Part shown: in pieces, positions 1 through 14,107 of the stretch
Position numbering within the stretch: the stretch's first letter is position 1
How the letters are laid out: each line of letters opens with the position of its first letter
Source of the DNA: Leptasterias polaris
Taxonomy: Eukaryota; Echinodermata; Asteroidea; Forcipulatida; Asteriidae
Reading direction: 5' to 3'
Assembly (NCBI GenBank): GCA_037783415.1
Contig: JAZGTN010000089.1
Location: 868,001 to 932,000 of the forward strand
Length of the DNA: 64,000 nt
Translations under genes and position numbers: made by a program
The notes under the pieces: model-generated
Seen by the model: only the letters and a program-made list of their open reading frames with translations
Database searches by the model: none
What the model was told of the DNA's origin: nothing

Positions 1-2655
1 AGTCGTATATGAACAGTTTTACAAATGAGCGGTGCAGGAAGGTCGAGGAAGTTTAAGGGATATTTAGCTTTCAGTCATTATTCCTATAATAACTATTTTT
101 GTAAAAAAAAACGTGTTTGTTATTATTTGTTTTCGTTGGGTGTTTAATAGAAGTGTGAAATAATGTTTGCCGAGTTTTGAGTTTCCTCTGTCGTTTTTTG
201 ATGAGTAGATTCATTGATATCATGTAAAACAAAAATACAAAAAAATAGCACGTGAAATAGGCCATCTCATTTTAGTGAACAAACAACAGTTTTAGATCAT
301 TTCCGGGGTTGTGTGTGCGTCGAAGAGGCAATCGAAGAAGTGATACGATTTTAGGGTCTGTCAAATCTATTTTATCGACTGAGACAGTATTTTAGACTGA
401 GCTTGAGGAATGATACCGGAATAATACCGGTATGGACTTAAGTCAATTATTGTTTATATTGCAAAATAATCGACATTTTTTCTTTCAATAAATAGCAATC
501 TTGTACTTTAAACATGGGAAAATTACTTTTTTTTTAAGTACAAGATTTAATACAATGATGTTTCTCGAAGGTTCTTTCAATGGTTGTGTCCATTTATAAA
601 CTAGATAAATCCAGCCCTTTATTGTGGGTTCCTCAGCGATCATCTTGAAGATTGGGGCCTCTTCCTCTATGATGAGATTCTGCCTGTTCCTTCCTTCAGG
701 GAGGCAGACCCTAATGCCATGATGAACACTACCCTTCCATAGATTGCTACTCGTTGATTGATATGAATGCTTGCGACTTTAAACACGTAGAGACCAGGAA
801 CCTCTTACATTAAATATCATTTGTATCGTCAGCCAATCTGGTTTGGATGTTACTACCGGTTCACTTACTCTCCCTGGATCAAGATAAGGCACGGCATCTT
901 GTTAATGCAAAACTGATTTTATGTTTGAATCAAGAAAATGTACATCATCAGTAAATGAAATACTTTTACCTTTACTTATAGTCTCTTTGGACCTTTGGTT
1001 ATAGACTTCACAAGTCGAGGGGACGGCATTTGTTGATGCAAAATTGTTTTACTTTTATATTTACTCTTTTTGAGTCAAGATAGGGTACAGCACAAGTTGA
1101 GGCAAAACTCCATCAATATGCTTAATAGTCTCTTTGAATGAAGAGATTGCACAGCACTGGTTATTGTGAAACTACTTAAATATTTTGTTCCTGTCGATTG
1201 TAATGTGTGTGTTTATGTTGGCTGATACATTTGCTTCGTGGTCGGCATTTGAATGCACCGTCGACTTGTGAAGTCTAATCATACAACATAACTTCGCTCT
1301 TTACCCCCGCCTTACTCAACGCAACCTAGCACGGCTGAGATGTCACCTAATTAAACCCCAACATAATCCCACACTATGCAATCGATTCATTTCAATAAAT
1401 TAGAGTGGTTAATTATCAACCACACAGCTAGACAACACAACACGTATCTGTAGCTATCCACCCTAGTGTGCTATAATGTGTTGACATTGTGAAATTGCTA
1501 CCACAGTTCTGTGAAGTCATATTTACAAAGAAGTGCAGCAAAACACATCAACTTTCGTTACTATTTAATCTTATAAATAGACGTGATTAAGCTTGTTTAT
1601 CTAAGTAAAGTTAGCTAAGCAGACCTATTTTTGTTTTTGCGTAGTATTTATTCACTTCATCTACACTGTAATCCATGACAACATTGATGAAACCAGGCAG
1701 GATTCCTCTGCTTTCGCTCCACCCCTCTTTTTCTCTTCTTTCTCTTCGTTCTTAATTACTAGAAGATTAGAATAATGTTTCAATAAAACTTTAACCAATG
1801 ATGCATCACTTATGATGAGTATTCCAGTTTACTCGAAATTAAAAATCAAAGAACATACTGCGTCAAACTGCAAAGCCAAGATCTATAGGGCTTCATATTC
1901 GAGAATGCATTATTAATGAGTCGAACTCCACTCCCTTTTTCTGTAACGGCGTGTTCGTTGAGGGAAGAGGAGTAAATCATTTATTCAAATGGCTTTATTT
2001 CGGGGCGAGGATATAATATGCAGATTGCATAGAGAGAATATAATGTCCATTATATTGCTGATACAGCATGCACAGAGCGGGCCTCACGCGGTTAACACGT
2101 ACAGAGCTGTGAACTTATGCAAACTACCAAAAAAAGTGTTGATCGAGCCTGAACCAACGTGCCTGGCAACAGCTACCTCGTGCCCAGGGGTGCTATTAAT
2201 GCCATGCACGAATATCAGGCTACAGCCAACAGAGCACACTAAACAGTACACTTGCCTACGTCATCCTTGGCCGACGGCCAATCAGTGACGTAGTTCCAGG
2301 GCTACCGACGGCTGTTTGGTGACGTCATTAACACCAACACAGGCTATTTTTTGACCGGGATTATTTTCGTCGGGTTCCCAGTGGAGGGATTCCGAAGAGT
2401 CCTTTGTTTATTTCAAGTTGACATTTTGATGGAGAGGGTTGTTTTTATTTTAAAAAGACCCAGTAATCATGTGATTAGTCGGTGCTTTATTAGCTCGTTA
2501 TAATTCTTACACACTTTATTGGAAAACAAATTTCAAAATTATGAACCATCAACATACGTTTTCGCTTTACTTAGGGCTTACTTGGGTGAATACTTGAGGA
2601 AGTTGTATGTTGATGGTTCATAATCTGTGTTACCTGAAGACGAAATGAGAAAAAT
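1..2655. other. Intergenic, no gene recognised
   Basis: AT-rich sequence with frequent stops in all frames. The 99-codon ORF at 1989-2288 has no recognisable domain, no splice context and no homology that I can name. I see no RNA gene. Confidence 0.5.
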
Positions 2656-2888
2656 GACGCGTGTGACGTTCAGCGGTCAATGTCCACCATTGTTGCGTGT
2701 GTCATTCAGCGAGCATTGTCTACAACTGTCGCTTCGTCATTCAGCGAACATTGTCCACGATAATTGGGAGTTTTATTCAGGGAGCATTGTCCACGACTGT
2801 CGCGTGTGTCATCAGTGAGCATTGTCCACGATTGTCACGCAGCCCACTGTCCATGTTTGCCTTGTGCTTGCAATGGGCAAGCATTGTC
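2656..2888. repeat. Degenerate left flank of the 36-bp minisatellite
   Basis: Diverged and partial copies of the downstream unit, recognised by repeated variants of the core CATTGTCCACGATTGTC with substitutions and length changes. This is the usual picture of an array edge, where copies are older and less homogenised than in the centre. Confidence 0.75.
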
Positions 2889-3428
2889 GTGTGTCTCATT
2901 CAGTTAGCATTGTCCACGATTGTCGTGTGTCTTATTCCGTCAGTATTGTCCACGATTGTCATGTGTCTTATTCCGTCAGCATTGTCCACGATTGTCGTGT
3001 GTCTTATTCAGTCAGCATTGTCCACGATTGTCGTGTGTCTTATTCCGTCAGCATTGTCCACGATTGTCATGTGTCTTATTCCGTCAGCATTGTCCACGAT
3101 TGTCGTGTGTCTCATTCAGTCAGCATTGTCCACGATTGTCATGTGTCTTATTCAGTCAGCATTGTCCACGATTGTCGTGTGTCTCATTCAGTCAGCATTG
3201 TCCACGATTGTCATGTGTCTTATTCAGTCAGCATTGTCCACGATTGTCGTGTGTCTCATTCAGTCAGCATTGTCCACGATTGTCATGTGTCTTATTCAGT
3301 CAGCATTGTCCACGATTGTCATGTGTCTCATTCAGTCAGCATTGTCCACGATTGTCGTGTGTCTCATTCAGTCAGCATTGTCCACGATTGTCGTGTGTCT
3401 CATTCAGTCAGCATTGTCCACGATTGTC
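2889..3428. repeat. Minisatellite, 15 units of 36 bp
   Basis: Fifteen contiguous 36-bp units, 540 bp in all. Each carries the conserved core CATTGTCCACGATTGTC and a variable left part (GTG or ATG start, CTC or CTT, TTCAGT or TTCCGT). Units 7-12 alternate two variants, so the middle of the array is a 72-bp dimer repeated three times. The unit length is a multiple of three and has no stop in the forward frames, so three overlapping long ORFs arise (187-253 codons). I regard these as artefacts of the repeat. Confidence 0.95.
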
Positions 3429-5261
3429 CTGTATTCGTGTAGACGTATTACACCTTGATAAACACATCATTTGCTCTACCTGAAGAGGTCTTTGTCCTTG
3501 GCTCCTTAACCTTCTCGACTTGGCCATTTTCAGCTTTATTTTAGACTATTCTCCTCTTCTGCCTCCATCGTTGTTGCTCTTACATCCTTGTCATAGCATT
3601 TCTTATCGATTCAGGAGATGTTGGATGTAGTAAACCTTGCACGAGTGTCTCACAGACCTGCTCTGACACGAATAATATGCATCATCTACTAAACATGCAC
3701 CCCGATGGATACTTATTTTATGTTAGTTTGGTTGACGTGGGCTGAATTGTATTATTCCGAAACTCGTATATGTTTAAATTTACACATTCTTTTCTCTCCA
3801 TACATAGAGTTTACTCTTCCCACATGAGTTAAAATTTTTGCTGTTGTTTTGTTTTCAACCAATATTAAATGATATTTTAGTTAGCATTTTTGACTGATTT
3901 GTATCTAGATGTAGCTTCCATCTTTGTCTAGTCCCCTGTCATTGTATCATAGCACTACGAATGCATCCATCCAATGGACCAGTCTATAACCCAGTCAACC
4001 TCGTACAGTTTCCCTCATGCACACATACGAGGTTAAATACCTGTAGACTAGTATCCATCTCATACTGAAAAGGAAACTTCTCGGGATTGTCAGGGACCTG
4101 ACCATAAAACGGATGTTCAAACACAACAAGGGCATAGTTAAATGTCCTACCCTAAACCATGCTAAGGTAATCTGAGTTTATCTCAGACACGGTTTTGTCG
4201 ATTTCAGTCACAAAATTCATAATCAATACCCGGGTTTTTAGCTCAGGTTTCTTGCAGTTGTCTTCTTAGGTATAGGTTAGGTTCACTGGGTACAGTCAGT
4301 GAACACTGCAGTCGAGACTAATCTAAAATTACGTTATTGTTAAATCATCATTAGAAAATTTGCTTTTGTAAAATGAAATACAATAAGAACAATTAATGAT
4401 TTAAAACATAGATGTACATGACTTATAATCAAGCTTGGCTGGTTTCCAACGATATGAACTGAATGTTTAATATAGGCCTATCGTCTCTCTAGATTGAACT
4501 CAATAAAGTTTGATATCACGAGAACTGCCCCACTTTCTAGAGCACATCCGTTCCAGTGCCCTAAACCCCCATCCGTTACAATGCTCTAAACATGCGCATA
4601 CTGACTGGATGTGGACTCTACACTGGTGATCAGGTAGCTCTTGGTCAGTGTGTCTTTCCTTGTACTTTGACCGTCTCTGACTCTGAATCTATCCTAGAAG
4701 GTGGCTCATCTATCTACAGTACTTGACCCTGCACGTACATGATCCTATACTGGTCTAACCTGCCGGTAAATGGACACTCGGGTGATCGACCATTTATTCA
4801 TTTATTCATTTATTCAGCCGAGTTCTTTCCTCTTATTTTGAGATTTTCTTGCTTTCTTGTGGGGAAGAGTATTTGATTAATTTGGTTTGGGAAATGTGTC
4901 GTGCCACAGCAATATACTCGATTCAAAGGAATTTTCGAATAATGCTCCATATCGAGTAAGACTTCACTTACACGTTTATATTTTATGTTAATTACAATAA
5001 AATACAAAACCTAATACCGGATTTAGTAAAAATCAATAATTTCATGAATTAGTAGAATGAACAAAACTGTGAGGTAATCTTCCAATTTGCATAAAAATTA
5101 ATAACATCGTCGACGATAAGTTTGATTTTAAACAGCCACAATGCATTGCGTCCTAGTTGCTTCGGGTTTATTTGTGATTTATTTTGATGTGCTGTTTATT
5201 TATTTCTCATTTGGTGGAATTCAAGCTAGTTTTGAGTTGACCATACTCAGGCATGTTGATG

Positions 5262-5364
5262 CGTCTGCTTGTTCCTTGTGACGTGAACTACCTGTCACAT
5301 ACTCACTAATGTCAAAAACGTCTGCTTGTTCCTTGTGACGTGAACTACCTGTCACATACTCACT
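5262..5364. repeat. Direct 46-bp duplication
   Basis: Two identical 46-bp copies (5262-5307 and 5319-5364) are separated by 11 bp. Both begin CGTCTGCTTGTTCC and end CACATACTCACT. The perfect identity suggests a recent local duplication. Confidence 0.9.
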
Positions 5365-7021
5365 TTTATTCCCAACCTTTACGAAGACAAAATGAGCTTC
5401 GCATTTACAGCTATCGTTAAAAAAACATCATGCCCGTATCGAATAACCGATAGGGAAGAATAAGATATCGAATAACGTGGACTTGTCACCCTAAGCTATA
5501 ACTCATGTTTCATGCCATGTTATTACCCCATGTGGTAACAGTAACACATCGTAGTATTCGACTCTTTTATTATAATCGTTATAATGATATTCGGTTATTC
5601 GAAAGGACAATGCCAGTCTCATGTTTCAGCTGGTCATATTATATTGTGACATGCGCACTCTAGGGATAGCTGTAATGATTATGTGTCAGTGAAAGGCTTT
5701 TACTTCTTTGAACTCAACTCTGGTTCGGTCTGTCCATCTATCGAAGATCTGTCGGTTGAATTTACGGGTTGTAATGTTCATCCTGCTAAATTGTGAATGT
5801 TGTTTAATGAATTGTATTGCTAGCTCCATCCTACAATGTGGCCTGTTTGAAGAGGAATATCAATTCCGACCTTTAGCTCCCCCGATTCATTTTAATTTGG
5901 GATGTTTTCTTCTTGAAGCCCCTTACCAAAAGTGGCATTTAGCCTTTTGGGGGCGAACTTGCATAAAACTCTCAGAACAACAAACAAACAACCCAACAAA
6001 CAAACAAACAAACGCCCCAACTATCAACTAAACTGATTGATCTAAACACATAGAGCTCACTATACATCACAAATATTAAAACTCTTCCGACGTAATTTAT
6101 AACGGCAGAAGAAACAGCTGAAAATAAAAAAGATGTCCTGTTTTTCTTGAAGGGAAGGATGCTGTTGATTGGAGGTGGCGGACATTTCATTCATGTTTCC
6201 CCCCCCCCCCCAAAAAGAAAGAAAGTAATATCATGATTTATCAAGCGGGTTTTTTAATGACAGACCATAAATTTTCCAGAAACTAAAGCTTCCTCATTGT
6301 AATGACAAAGGCCATTATTAGATGTTCTACAAACCTATATCTTCAAAACGTGCTGGGGATAATTACTACACATAAATTCCATTAGAAATCTTGACAAATA
6401 TTCATCAACTATCCGAGCGTAAAAACAAGAGGTGTTTTCAAATTTACATTCCATAATTTAATTTGTGTCCACTATTTAGAACACAGCATTACACATTTCT
6501 GATCAGATTCCAGCGGCAATGTATACATAATTAGCTTCATGGAAGTCTCCATAAATCATAATATTAAAAACTCTCTTGGCTGTAGATGAATTACTGAATT
6601 GCTAAATACCCAGCTCCCAGGTCAAAACGGTGCTGTTTTCCCTCTTGGCAGGAATAGAATCAAAAACTCTTAGATCACATGTAGATGACAGCGAGATAAT
6701 TCATGTTGTACATACAGTACGGGAGGTAGCACCAGCTACACGTTACGTGTGAACGGTTTCTTGACTCACCAACTTGAAGTGGGGACTGACGCGCGCTCTT
6801 TTTCTTGAAAATTCTGATGACACTTGGAGACAAACTTTATGAATAATTCATGATTTAATGTATAATTCATGAAATGCTGTACCCCAAGCTCTTGTGGGAG
6901 CGGAGGAGGTAGGACTATGTCAGTCGATTAATACATTTAAAATGTATCGCATGAGAAATTTTTATTTTAAAATTTCTTACAACTGTTTTTTGTCTTAAAT
7001 TGAATATCAAGTTACATATTT

Positions 7022-7060
7022 ATAACACCATGTAAGTTGTAGACACCAACATGGTGTTAT
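7022..7060. repeat. 12-bp perfect inverted repeat
   Basis: ATAACACCATGT and ACATGGTGTTAT are exact reverse complements separated by 15 bp and followed by a T-rich run. It could form a hairpin or be a remnant of a small inverted-repeat element. There is no adjacent gene for it to terminate. Confidence 0.6.
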
Positions 7061-9564
7061 TTTTTAATCTTATTGACATGTAGTTCGTGACAGAATCAGG
7101 TCATCAAATAGAAACGCAGACAATTATTTCGATTTTATTCCCATCCGAGCCCAATTTCATAAAACTTCTGAAACATGCTTAAACGATTTCCTGCTAAGAA
7201 ATATAAAGCAGGAAACCAGTCACGATATAGATGTACATGTTATTATCGCTGGTAACCTTGTTTTCATAAGCGAAAAGTGTTTTGCACTTGGCTACTTTTT
7301 GTAAAATGGGTTGAAAGATTCGAACTTCAACGAACCAACTGCTCTGATTTCATAAGCTGAAAATGCCGACGAATGTTTCATGATTCCCCCCCCCCCCCCC
7401 CAATTGAGCACCAAGTCGGTTAAATTCAACGGAGGATTTGCTGTAAATAATCCACTGTGAGTGCCCGTTAAATCTGCAATAACTTCGCCCGTTAATTCGC
7501 CGCCTGGGCTTTATATTCTGACTGGAATTTCCCGCGCGAATTTTTTTTCAATTTGTCGCGAAATACAGTAGGATTAGTAATGTGTGAATATATACAGAGG
7601 ATTGATGAAGTCTAGTCTGTGGCGTCGTTTCATCATCTAGTTTGCCATCCGTACATGAAAGTGATGTAGAGTTTTTATGCTCTATATCTATTACCTTGTT
7701 TTTGCAAACATACTGCCCGCAGTACTTTACATTTTCCTATGTTACCTTTTTGTGTGAATTGTATCTCAACTAAAATAGACACAACACAAAGTAGGCCGGG
7801 GAGCACCAACCGATCATCGCGTCGTGGAGATACCCTACTACCCCAACCAAAGACCCGGTCAGGAGTGTTTATCCGTCATATCACGTCAAACAGATAGACC
7901 GCAGTTCTAATATTCTAATGGCAGTTGTCATGGCAATGTCATTATTTTGCGGACGTCAAACTTGAGTACAGTCGTGATTCGTAATGTATGGGGGAGAATA
8001 TCTAAGCAAATTAATGAAACGTGAAAGTGCACCGGTGCCTGTGTCTATTTAAGGGCTGTTTTCTTCTTCGTTGATGCTGTTTTGTTAAGCGTAATTTGAT
8101 GAAAGTAAAGAATTCCATCTGCAAGGGCAGTACTTTTTGTTTTGTTTGACCTCCAGTCAGCAGTTGCTTAGAAACGACCGCTGCTTTGGAATTGGCAACA
8201 TAGTCATGTGATCCACAAGTATTCCTTCAGATTTTATGATTTTGATGCAGGTCTAAGCCTCTGAAAAATTGCCCACGCAGTCATACTTGTCTAGACGCGA
8301 TGCAGCGTCTTATAGTAGGGGATACCATTTCTATGGCGTCTTGTCTCATTATTTCATACTCACAAGAGTTTATCTCCACGACAATAATCTCAGAGATACT
8401 CTCATGGTTTCAGATCTATCTTCTACATAACTCGTTGGTCATTGCTCTATCGCTGCTTGTATTTTGACCTTTTTCGCTTGTCCCACTTATGTAGAATAAA
8501 CGTGTTCTTTATTATGCAATTACTCATCTCCTGCATCTTCGAGAGTATAAAAAACGCATTCAATTGTCAAACAACTTAACATGTACATCGTTCTTACTCA
8601 GTCACCACTAACTGACGAATAGTTGTGATACTTTAATTTTCCCAGAAGTATTATTTTTGTTTCATTGAATTTGTTTCATTCATAATAATCAAAATTTAAC
8701 ATAAACTTTAATCAGTCGGTTGCTATTTACTACAATTTGATAATCGTGAATAATAAAAGGGAAACACCGCACTTGAAACTCGGTACATCAAGCGGCAATG
8801 TGTGCAGTGGACTTGAACAAATCTAACAAGATTGATTGTTTTCGTCTTAAAAAATAGAACGTGTTTGGACGCATGAGGGCGTACTTTGGGTTTCACTGCC
8901 GCAGATGTTTTTCCGTTCCCGGATTGTCACAGTCACTTTTTGTGATATCGTTTATATTAATGAACATACAAGTAGTTGATATACGATCTATATGTAATGG
9001 TTCATATAAACGCTTTAGTAAGTGTAAAGTAATCACTAATCTACATCCGTTAATTGCTTCAACAGCAAACAGCCCTTTGGCTAAAAAAAAATAATTGCAA
9101 ACAAAAGTTGTTTCGAAATTTAGAAAAGATTGAAGTGGTTGTTCCTTAACATATTAAGCAGAATAATGATGTGTAGTCCAACTCTACCCGCAATTATCCA
9201 TTCTGAAAAGAGATAGCTTATCTCAACCCCACATTAACAATCCACTTGACCTCGCGCACTCCCCAATATCTTCCATCACCCCACATTGTCCTTTTCCCCG
9301 AGGCTCCTCAACACCGTGAACCTCTCATTCTCTCTCTCAACCCTGGACCTTGGACCGTCTCTAGCTTAGCTTAGGACCCCACTTATCAGCGGACGACGCT
9401 TGCTTGATTACCCCGGCCCGTCACCTTACACCGTCCCGTTATCACTCACTCGATACTCTTGGGACCCATCTCGACGATCATGGACTTGAAGAAAACGTCT
9501 CGGCTTGAGCATTAATACAAGGTGAACCCTCGCACCTCGCTGGAACCTGTCATTGCCATCATGT

Positions 9565-9666
9565 TAAGGGGAAAAAAATACAACAATTTGCTTTACCCTT
9601 TTCGACTGTTTTGAAGCGCTGCTCGCGTACACGCCAGGGTAAAATTGTTGTTATGTTGATCCCCTA
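9565..9666. mobile_element. Short hairpin (MITE-like) element
   Basis: The ends are imperfect inverted repeats of about 30 bp: the left arm runs from AGGGGA to CTTTACCCT and the right arm from AGGGTAAAATTGTTGTT to GATCCCCT. The whole is about 100 bp, the size and shape of a solo hairpin MITE. I see no convincing target-site duplication, so the class is unknown. Confidence 0.5.
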
Positions 9667-10498
9667 GTCGTCAATTTGCTGGATAATTTAATTAGGTAGA
9701 CTTATATGATCATTGTTAAAAACGCATGTGACCGAAAATGTGTTTACATAATTACATAAATCGTGTTGTAAAAAAAAATTTAATAAAAATTGTGTATCAA
9801 CGCAAAAGTTATGATGCTCCACAGTCAAACTCAAACAGCGCCCTCTTTTAACAAAACTGAAGTTCGAAGATGTTGTTTTCAATTTAATTTAAAAAACCTC
9901 ATTTAACTCGGAAAATATATTTTCGATAAATATATGTTCTTTTGATCAGGAGAAATGATGGCACGTCAATGATTTACATTTTGTGAAACTATTTAAGAGT
10001 TCCCAAATTTGAAAGAAATTGTTTGAAAACTAGTCAAACATGCATCACTTGAAGGTTCTAGATCACCATTTATTTTATTTTAAAAGAATAATTTGAAATA
10101 TTCCTGAGTAACCAATGTCAGTATTAGGATAGTCACTACACTCCCATTAGAAAGGAATGAAAGCTATTTCGCCGAAAGGTAATTAGCATAAAAATACCAC
10201 GTGACAAGCCAGGCGATACAATCGCGGACTATTATGTAATATTAGCACGGTCAATTTATGCATTGGTAATTTACCGTGAGCGTACATGCAGATTTGATCA
10301 TTAAGTGCTAATGAGATCATAAGATACAGATGAGATTGTGTAATGTTTGTGGATGGTGCATCAAGTGTCATGTATCTGATTCAGAAAATAGAAATAGAAA
10401 ACGAAAACAAAACATATTATGTAAATGTCCTTTCTTACGATTTGTGATTCGCACTGTCTATATCTACTCAGTGCTTTCAGATTCATGTGAGGGGAAAT
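9667..10498. other. Intergenic, no gene recognised
   Basis: AT-rich sequence. Short ORFs on both strands have no coding signature. Nothing supported. Confidence 0.45.
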
Positions 10499-10572
10499 CC
10501 ACAGGCTGTTCGGTTGGGATTCGAACCACGATCCCGCGTTCTAGAGCAGATACCCGCTAGACCACACTACTT
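10499..10572 (-). repeat. tRNA-derived SINE head or tRNA pseudogene
   Basis: On the minus strand the sequence has a good Pol III A box (TGGTCTAGCGGGTA) and a perfect B box (GGTTCGAATCCC) at tRNA-like spacing. The T stem and acceptor stem do not pair properly, so it is not a functional tRNA gene. It is best read as the 5' head of a SINE or as a tRNA pseudogene. The body of the element downstream on the minus strand could not be delimited. Confidence 0.65.
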
Positions 10573-13500
10573 GTTTGCCGCCATAGGTCAAGATAAGCCA
10601 GACAGTGACATCCATTGTAATTTGTGTTTTAAGTAAATTTCTTACCACTTCTCTTGATGTGGTGTCATTGGGTATACTGTGAGAGAGCATGAGTGTAATA
10701 ACAAACTCGCATTGGTGATGATTTGTGCATCGGTTTTTATAATTGTTGGGTCTGTTTCTAATAAAACTGTCGGGAGACTGAGGTGCAGAGTGCACACAAG
10801 TAGAGTGTGCACTTGGGTCTCTGGTAAATACATTTTATAAATATTGTTTGAACTCTGTACAATAAATATCATCAAATTAGTATTCATTTCGGCATTTATT
10901 TTTCAGCGTACAAAATCCATCCGCGCTCCTCCTTTGTTAAAATATCTTTGCATTTCACCGTAATAGATCGTTATTAATCACAATATTAGTGACTGTGATT
11001 AACGACCAAAACCTAAGTAGTCGTCTCTACACGTTTTGACTAGTATGATGTATAAGTCTCCTTCACGGGACGTTTAAAGCACTCACTTGTTCAGACTATG
11101 GTCACAGTCAACTTAAAGGCTTGAGGCTCGATCTATTACACAATAATCTATCACGGGGCGTTTTTGATTTAATCAAGGGTAAGGTCTTCCGCTAGCTCCC
11201 GGTAAGGCCCGGAGTAGCTTCCTCTATGCCTCACCCATTGGTAAAGTGTCATCAATTACTGCTAACCATTTTGTTCTGATATAAAGATGGCATCCAGCTT
11301 GCAAGGTTTCATATTAGATGCATACGTAGATGCAAATGTATACTGCTCGACCTACTTGATCATACTGGTTTGGGTGATTTGCACTTTTACTTTTCTCGAG
11401 ATTGAATCTGATTTCTCCAGGTACGATGTACCATTACAATCAGATGTATTACTATATCAACATCCTGAGTGGTTAAACAATTTACTCCCAAACCTTTTAT
11501 GGAAACCTAACCATACTTGGAACATCTTAAAAGCGTCATTCAAGCAAGTCAGCGTGTAGTTAAATGACTGTATTACACTCGTGGTCGAGTCGCTTTCGCG
11601 GCCATTTTGTCTTACTCTCAAATGATTGCCCAATGCCTTTTGAGATTCCAAGCGCCAGTCGATCTGTATAGGGCTATAGGGTATAAATTGTCAATCCTTC
11701 AAGCAGCTTGGTATGGTTCGGCTTAGAACTAAGCAAAAGCTTCAACAGCTTGTGAAGCCATCTGCCATGGTCATAGTTAAGTCAACCCGAGTCATGTCCA
11801 ATTAGTCAGAGGCCGTTATGAGTGACCAGCGCCCTCTTGTGTCCCTGATTGTCTGATTTCATAGTAATACATTATGATGTAGATTCGTAGCAGGGAAGAC
11901 GACGTTCTTGTACGTTGTACATAATCATATCCCATTATCTGTAATGGTTCGCAGACTGAAATATATCATATTTGCTTCGATCGTTTTGTGTACCCGTAAT
12001 GGGGCGTACAGAACGAATGTCAAACGTTCATTTTACAACTGCCTTGCAAAATCACTAAAAAGATGGACAACGAATTAAAACCACAATTTTCTTGTTTAGT
12101 TTTATAAACAATAAAGGCTTAAATTCGTATATTTATCTTTGAGTTCATGATGATGATGTGGAATTTGGGGAGTGGGCAATATTATTGATTATTGATTGTC
12201 GGTAACTGTAGTATTGATTATCGATGACTATCTTTAAAAAGTGCAAAAAATATAATTTTTTTTTAGTTCGTCGAGATGTTTACATCGTAATCTCATCTCG
12301 CAGTAGAACCTTCCCTAAGCAAGGCACTGAAATATTAAAATTGACAAATCATCCTTATTTAGGCCTATTCTACTTGACACAAACAACAAATTTTTTAAAC
12401 AAGAGTCCATATTATTAGTTTTACTGTATTCATTATTTCATTTCTATTACTTTATTTTAAAAAGTCATCCTCCATTTAATTCTGTTATTAAATCGATTTG
12501 ATTGCGTTCAGCGAACTATGATTGAAGTACGTCTGTCTTTTCCCAGTAATTCTACAACAGCACCCTTGCAGTGGGAATAAATTACTGAATTTAATTTGCA
12601 GACAGACATGTTTTGGATTTTCACTTCAAATCGCTCGACCTAGCCTTGAAACCTGGGTGATTATTTCTGAAGGGGGAATCATTGCTACGTACATCTTTCG
12701 GAGAGGGGTTGCAGATTTTCTATTTTATATAGTGGAGATGAAATTGATTTTGTGCCAAAAATTAAGTATGATAAAAACAAGGATGGTTTAAAACAGATTC
12801 TTTAGTTGCTCTGAGATTATTTTCATTTTATCTGTATGATTAATTTACTTGTTATTGTAAGCTGTAAGACCCTCAGGACTGTTATTATTATTATTTGTTG
12901 TACCAAAGTTTCTGTTGTTGTTGTGTTTTTCTTTTACATTTTTTTTCTTCTCATTTTGCCAAACCCACCTGCCTTTACGAATGAACGCTTCCTCACCATT
13001 CGCTGCATAATGTTTAGTCCAGCATCACGTACAGGAGGTATTTCTAAAAAATAATATTGAAGAACGATTCTGTACTGGTTGTTTATGCTGAAATATTAGA
13101 ATGAGTATCATATCAAAAATGGGAGAGAATGGTAGTAATTATTGAACTGTAATAAATGAAACAACATTTTACATTCTATATTGCAGAATCCCATAATTAT
13201 AGCCTGGGGAGTGGAAGGTCTCTGAGATCGAAGCACTGAGTCTACAGTGCTTAGTACAGGTCGATGTATGTAGGGTAAAACACACATACTATTTAATATA
13301 TGTTAATTTTGTATTAACAAATAATATTCTTTATTACATCAAATAACATTCCAGTTCCCCTGGTCCTTTTGGTTGAGAAAGAAAATTTGAAATCATTTTG
13401 AAATTCATTCCTACTGGATTTTCTTTTGTTGTACAGTATTTTGGGTTATCTGGGTTCCATTTTGGGGGTGTGTTTTGCAGTTTTAATTTAAATACATATT

Positions 13501-14048
13501 ATGCACAATTATAATGACCGTAGTTCAGCTGGCTGCGAGTGTCTTTGAGAGATGAGATAGAATAACTCATTATAAAATTTATATCAGTCATGGTTGTAAA
13601 ATCGGCCTTTCTATTTTGAACGTTGACTCTATGGCTGGCTTCCGGCCGATTACGCCATATAGGTCGTAGGTACGCGGGGCACCAGTGGTGGTTGATTTGG
13701 ACAGAGTGAGAGACAACGCTGAATCGATTGGACGTGAAGCATTGTATGCATTGCAGCTGCAGCAAACAGAGTCACTTAACTCATCAGTGTACTTCATATC
13801 ATCGATATGGTGCAAATTTATGACCAAATTCTAACCCACAGGCATCGCTTCAATCGTGGAAACATCGGTAAATATGGTATGAATGATAACTGAGCCAGTG
13901 GACTTCAATGTAAAGATAATAATGTGGACGATTCAACATATTCGTCAGCAATGTTTTTTGGATCGGTTACCTTGGTAAATGAACATTCCGAAGAGAACGG
14001 TAACCATCTCATTTTACTGCGGTGAACTGGCGTATATTCCCCTTCAAA
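10573..14048. other. Intergenic, no gene recognised
   Basis: AT-rich. A 90-codon ORF at 11287-11559 has no recognisable domain and overlaps another ORF on the opposite strand. An imperfect inverted repeat around TTAATCACA and TGTGATTAA lies near 10970-11010. Otherwise nothing supported. Confidence 0.45.
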
Positions 14049-14107
14049 ATGATGGATTTCGATAAACTACGTAATGAGGATCACGCCAGTCGTGTTCTTC
14101 AGAAGTC
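14049..14107 (+). CDS. Candidate first coding exon of a 57-aa protein
   Basis: Two adjacent in-frame ATG codons (14049 and 14052) open a short frame, MMDFDKLRNEDHASRVLQKS, rich in charged residues. It ends in phase 2 at a consensus donor (GTAAGTAT, from 14108). Spliced to the block at 14316-14430 it gives exactly 58 codons including the stop. I recognise no family. Alternatively, the same phase-2 end would read in frame into the acceptor at 24744, so it could be an alternative 5' exon of the calcium channel gene. The evidence is splice-site fit and codon character only. Confidence 0.35.

Larger units (their letters stand above)
3429..9564. other. Intergenic, no gene recognised
   Basis: AT-rich sequence without a supported exon. 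It holds a 46-bp direct duplication (5262-5307 and 5319-5364), an AAAC-type simple repeat around 5979-6012, poly-C runs near 6200 and 7388, and a 12-bp perfect inverted repeat at 7022-7060. None has a clear function. Confidence 0.5.

Noticed and set aside
2697..3483. Three long overlapping ORFs (187-253 codons) as a repeat-protein gene
   Set aside because: They exist only because the 36-bp unit is a multiple of three without stops. All three frames are equally open and there is no splice or start context.
10499..10572. Functional tRNA gene on the minus strand
   Set aside because: The A and B boxes are good, but the T and acceptor stems do not pair.
11287..11559. 90-codon ORF as a membrane protein gene
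   Set aside because: It has no recognisable domain, no promoter, splice or polyadenylation context, and an overlapping ORF on the other strand. Chance is likely at this base composition.
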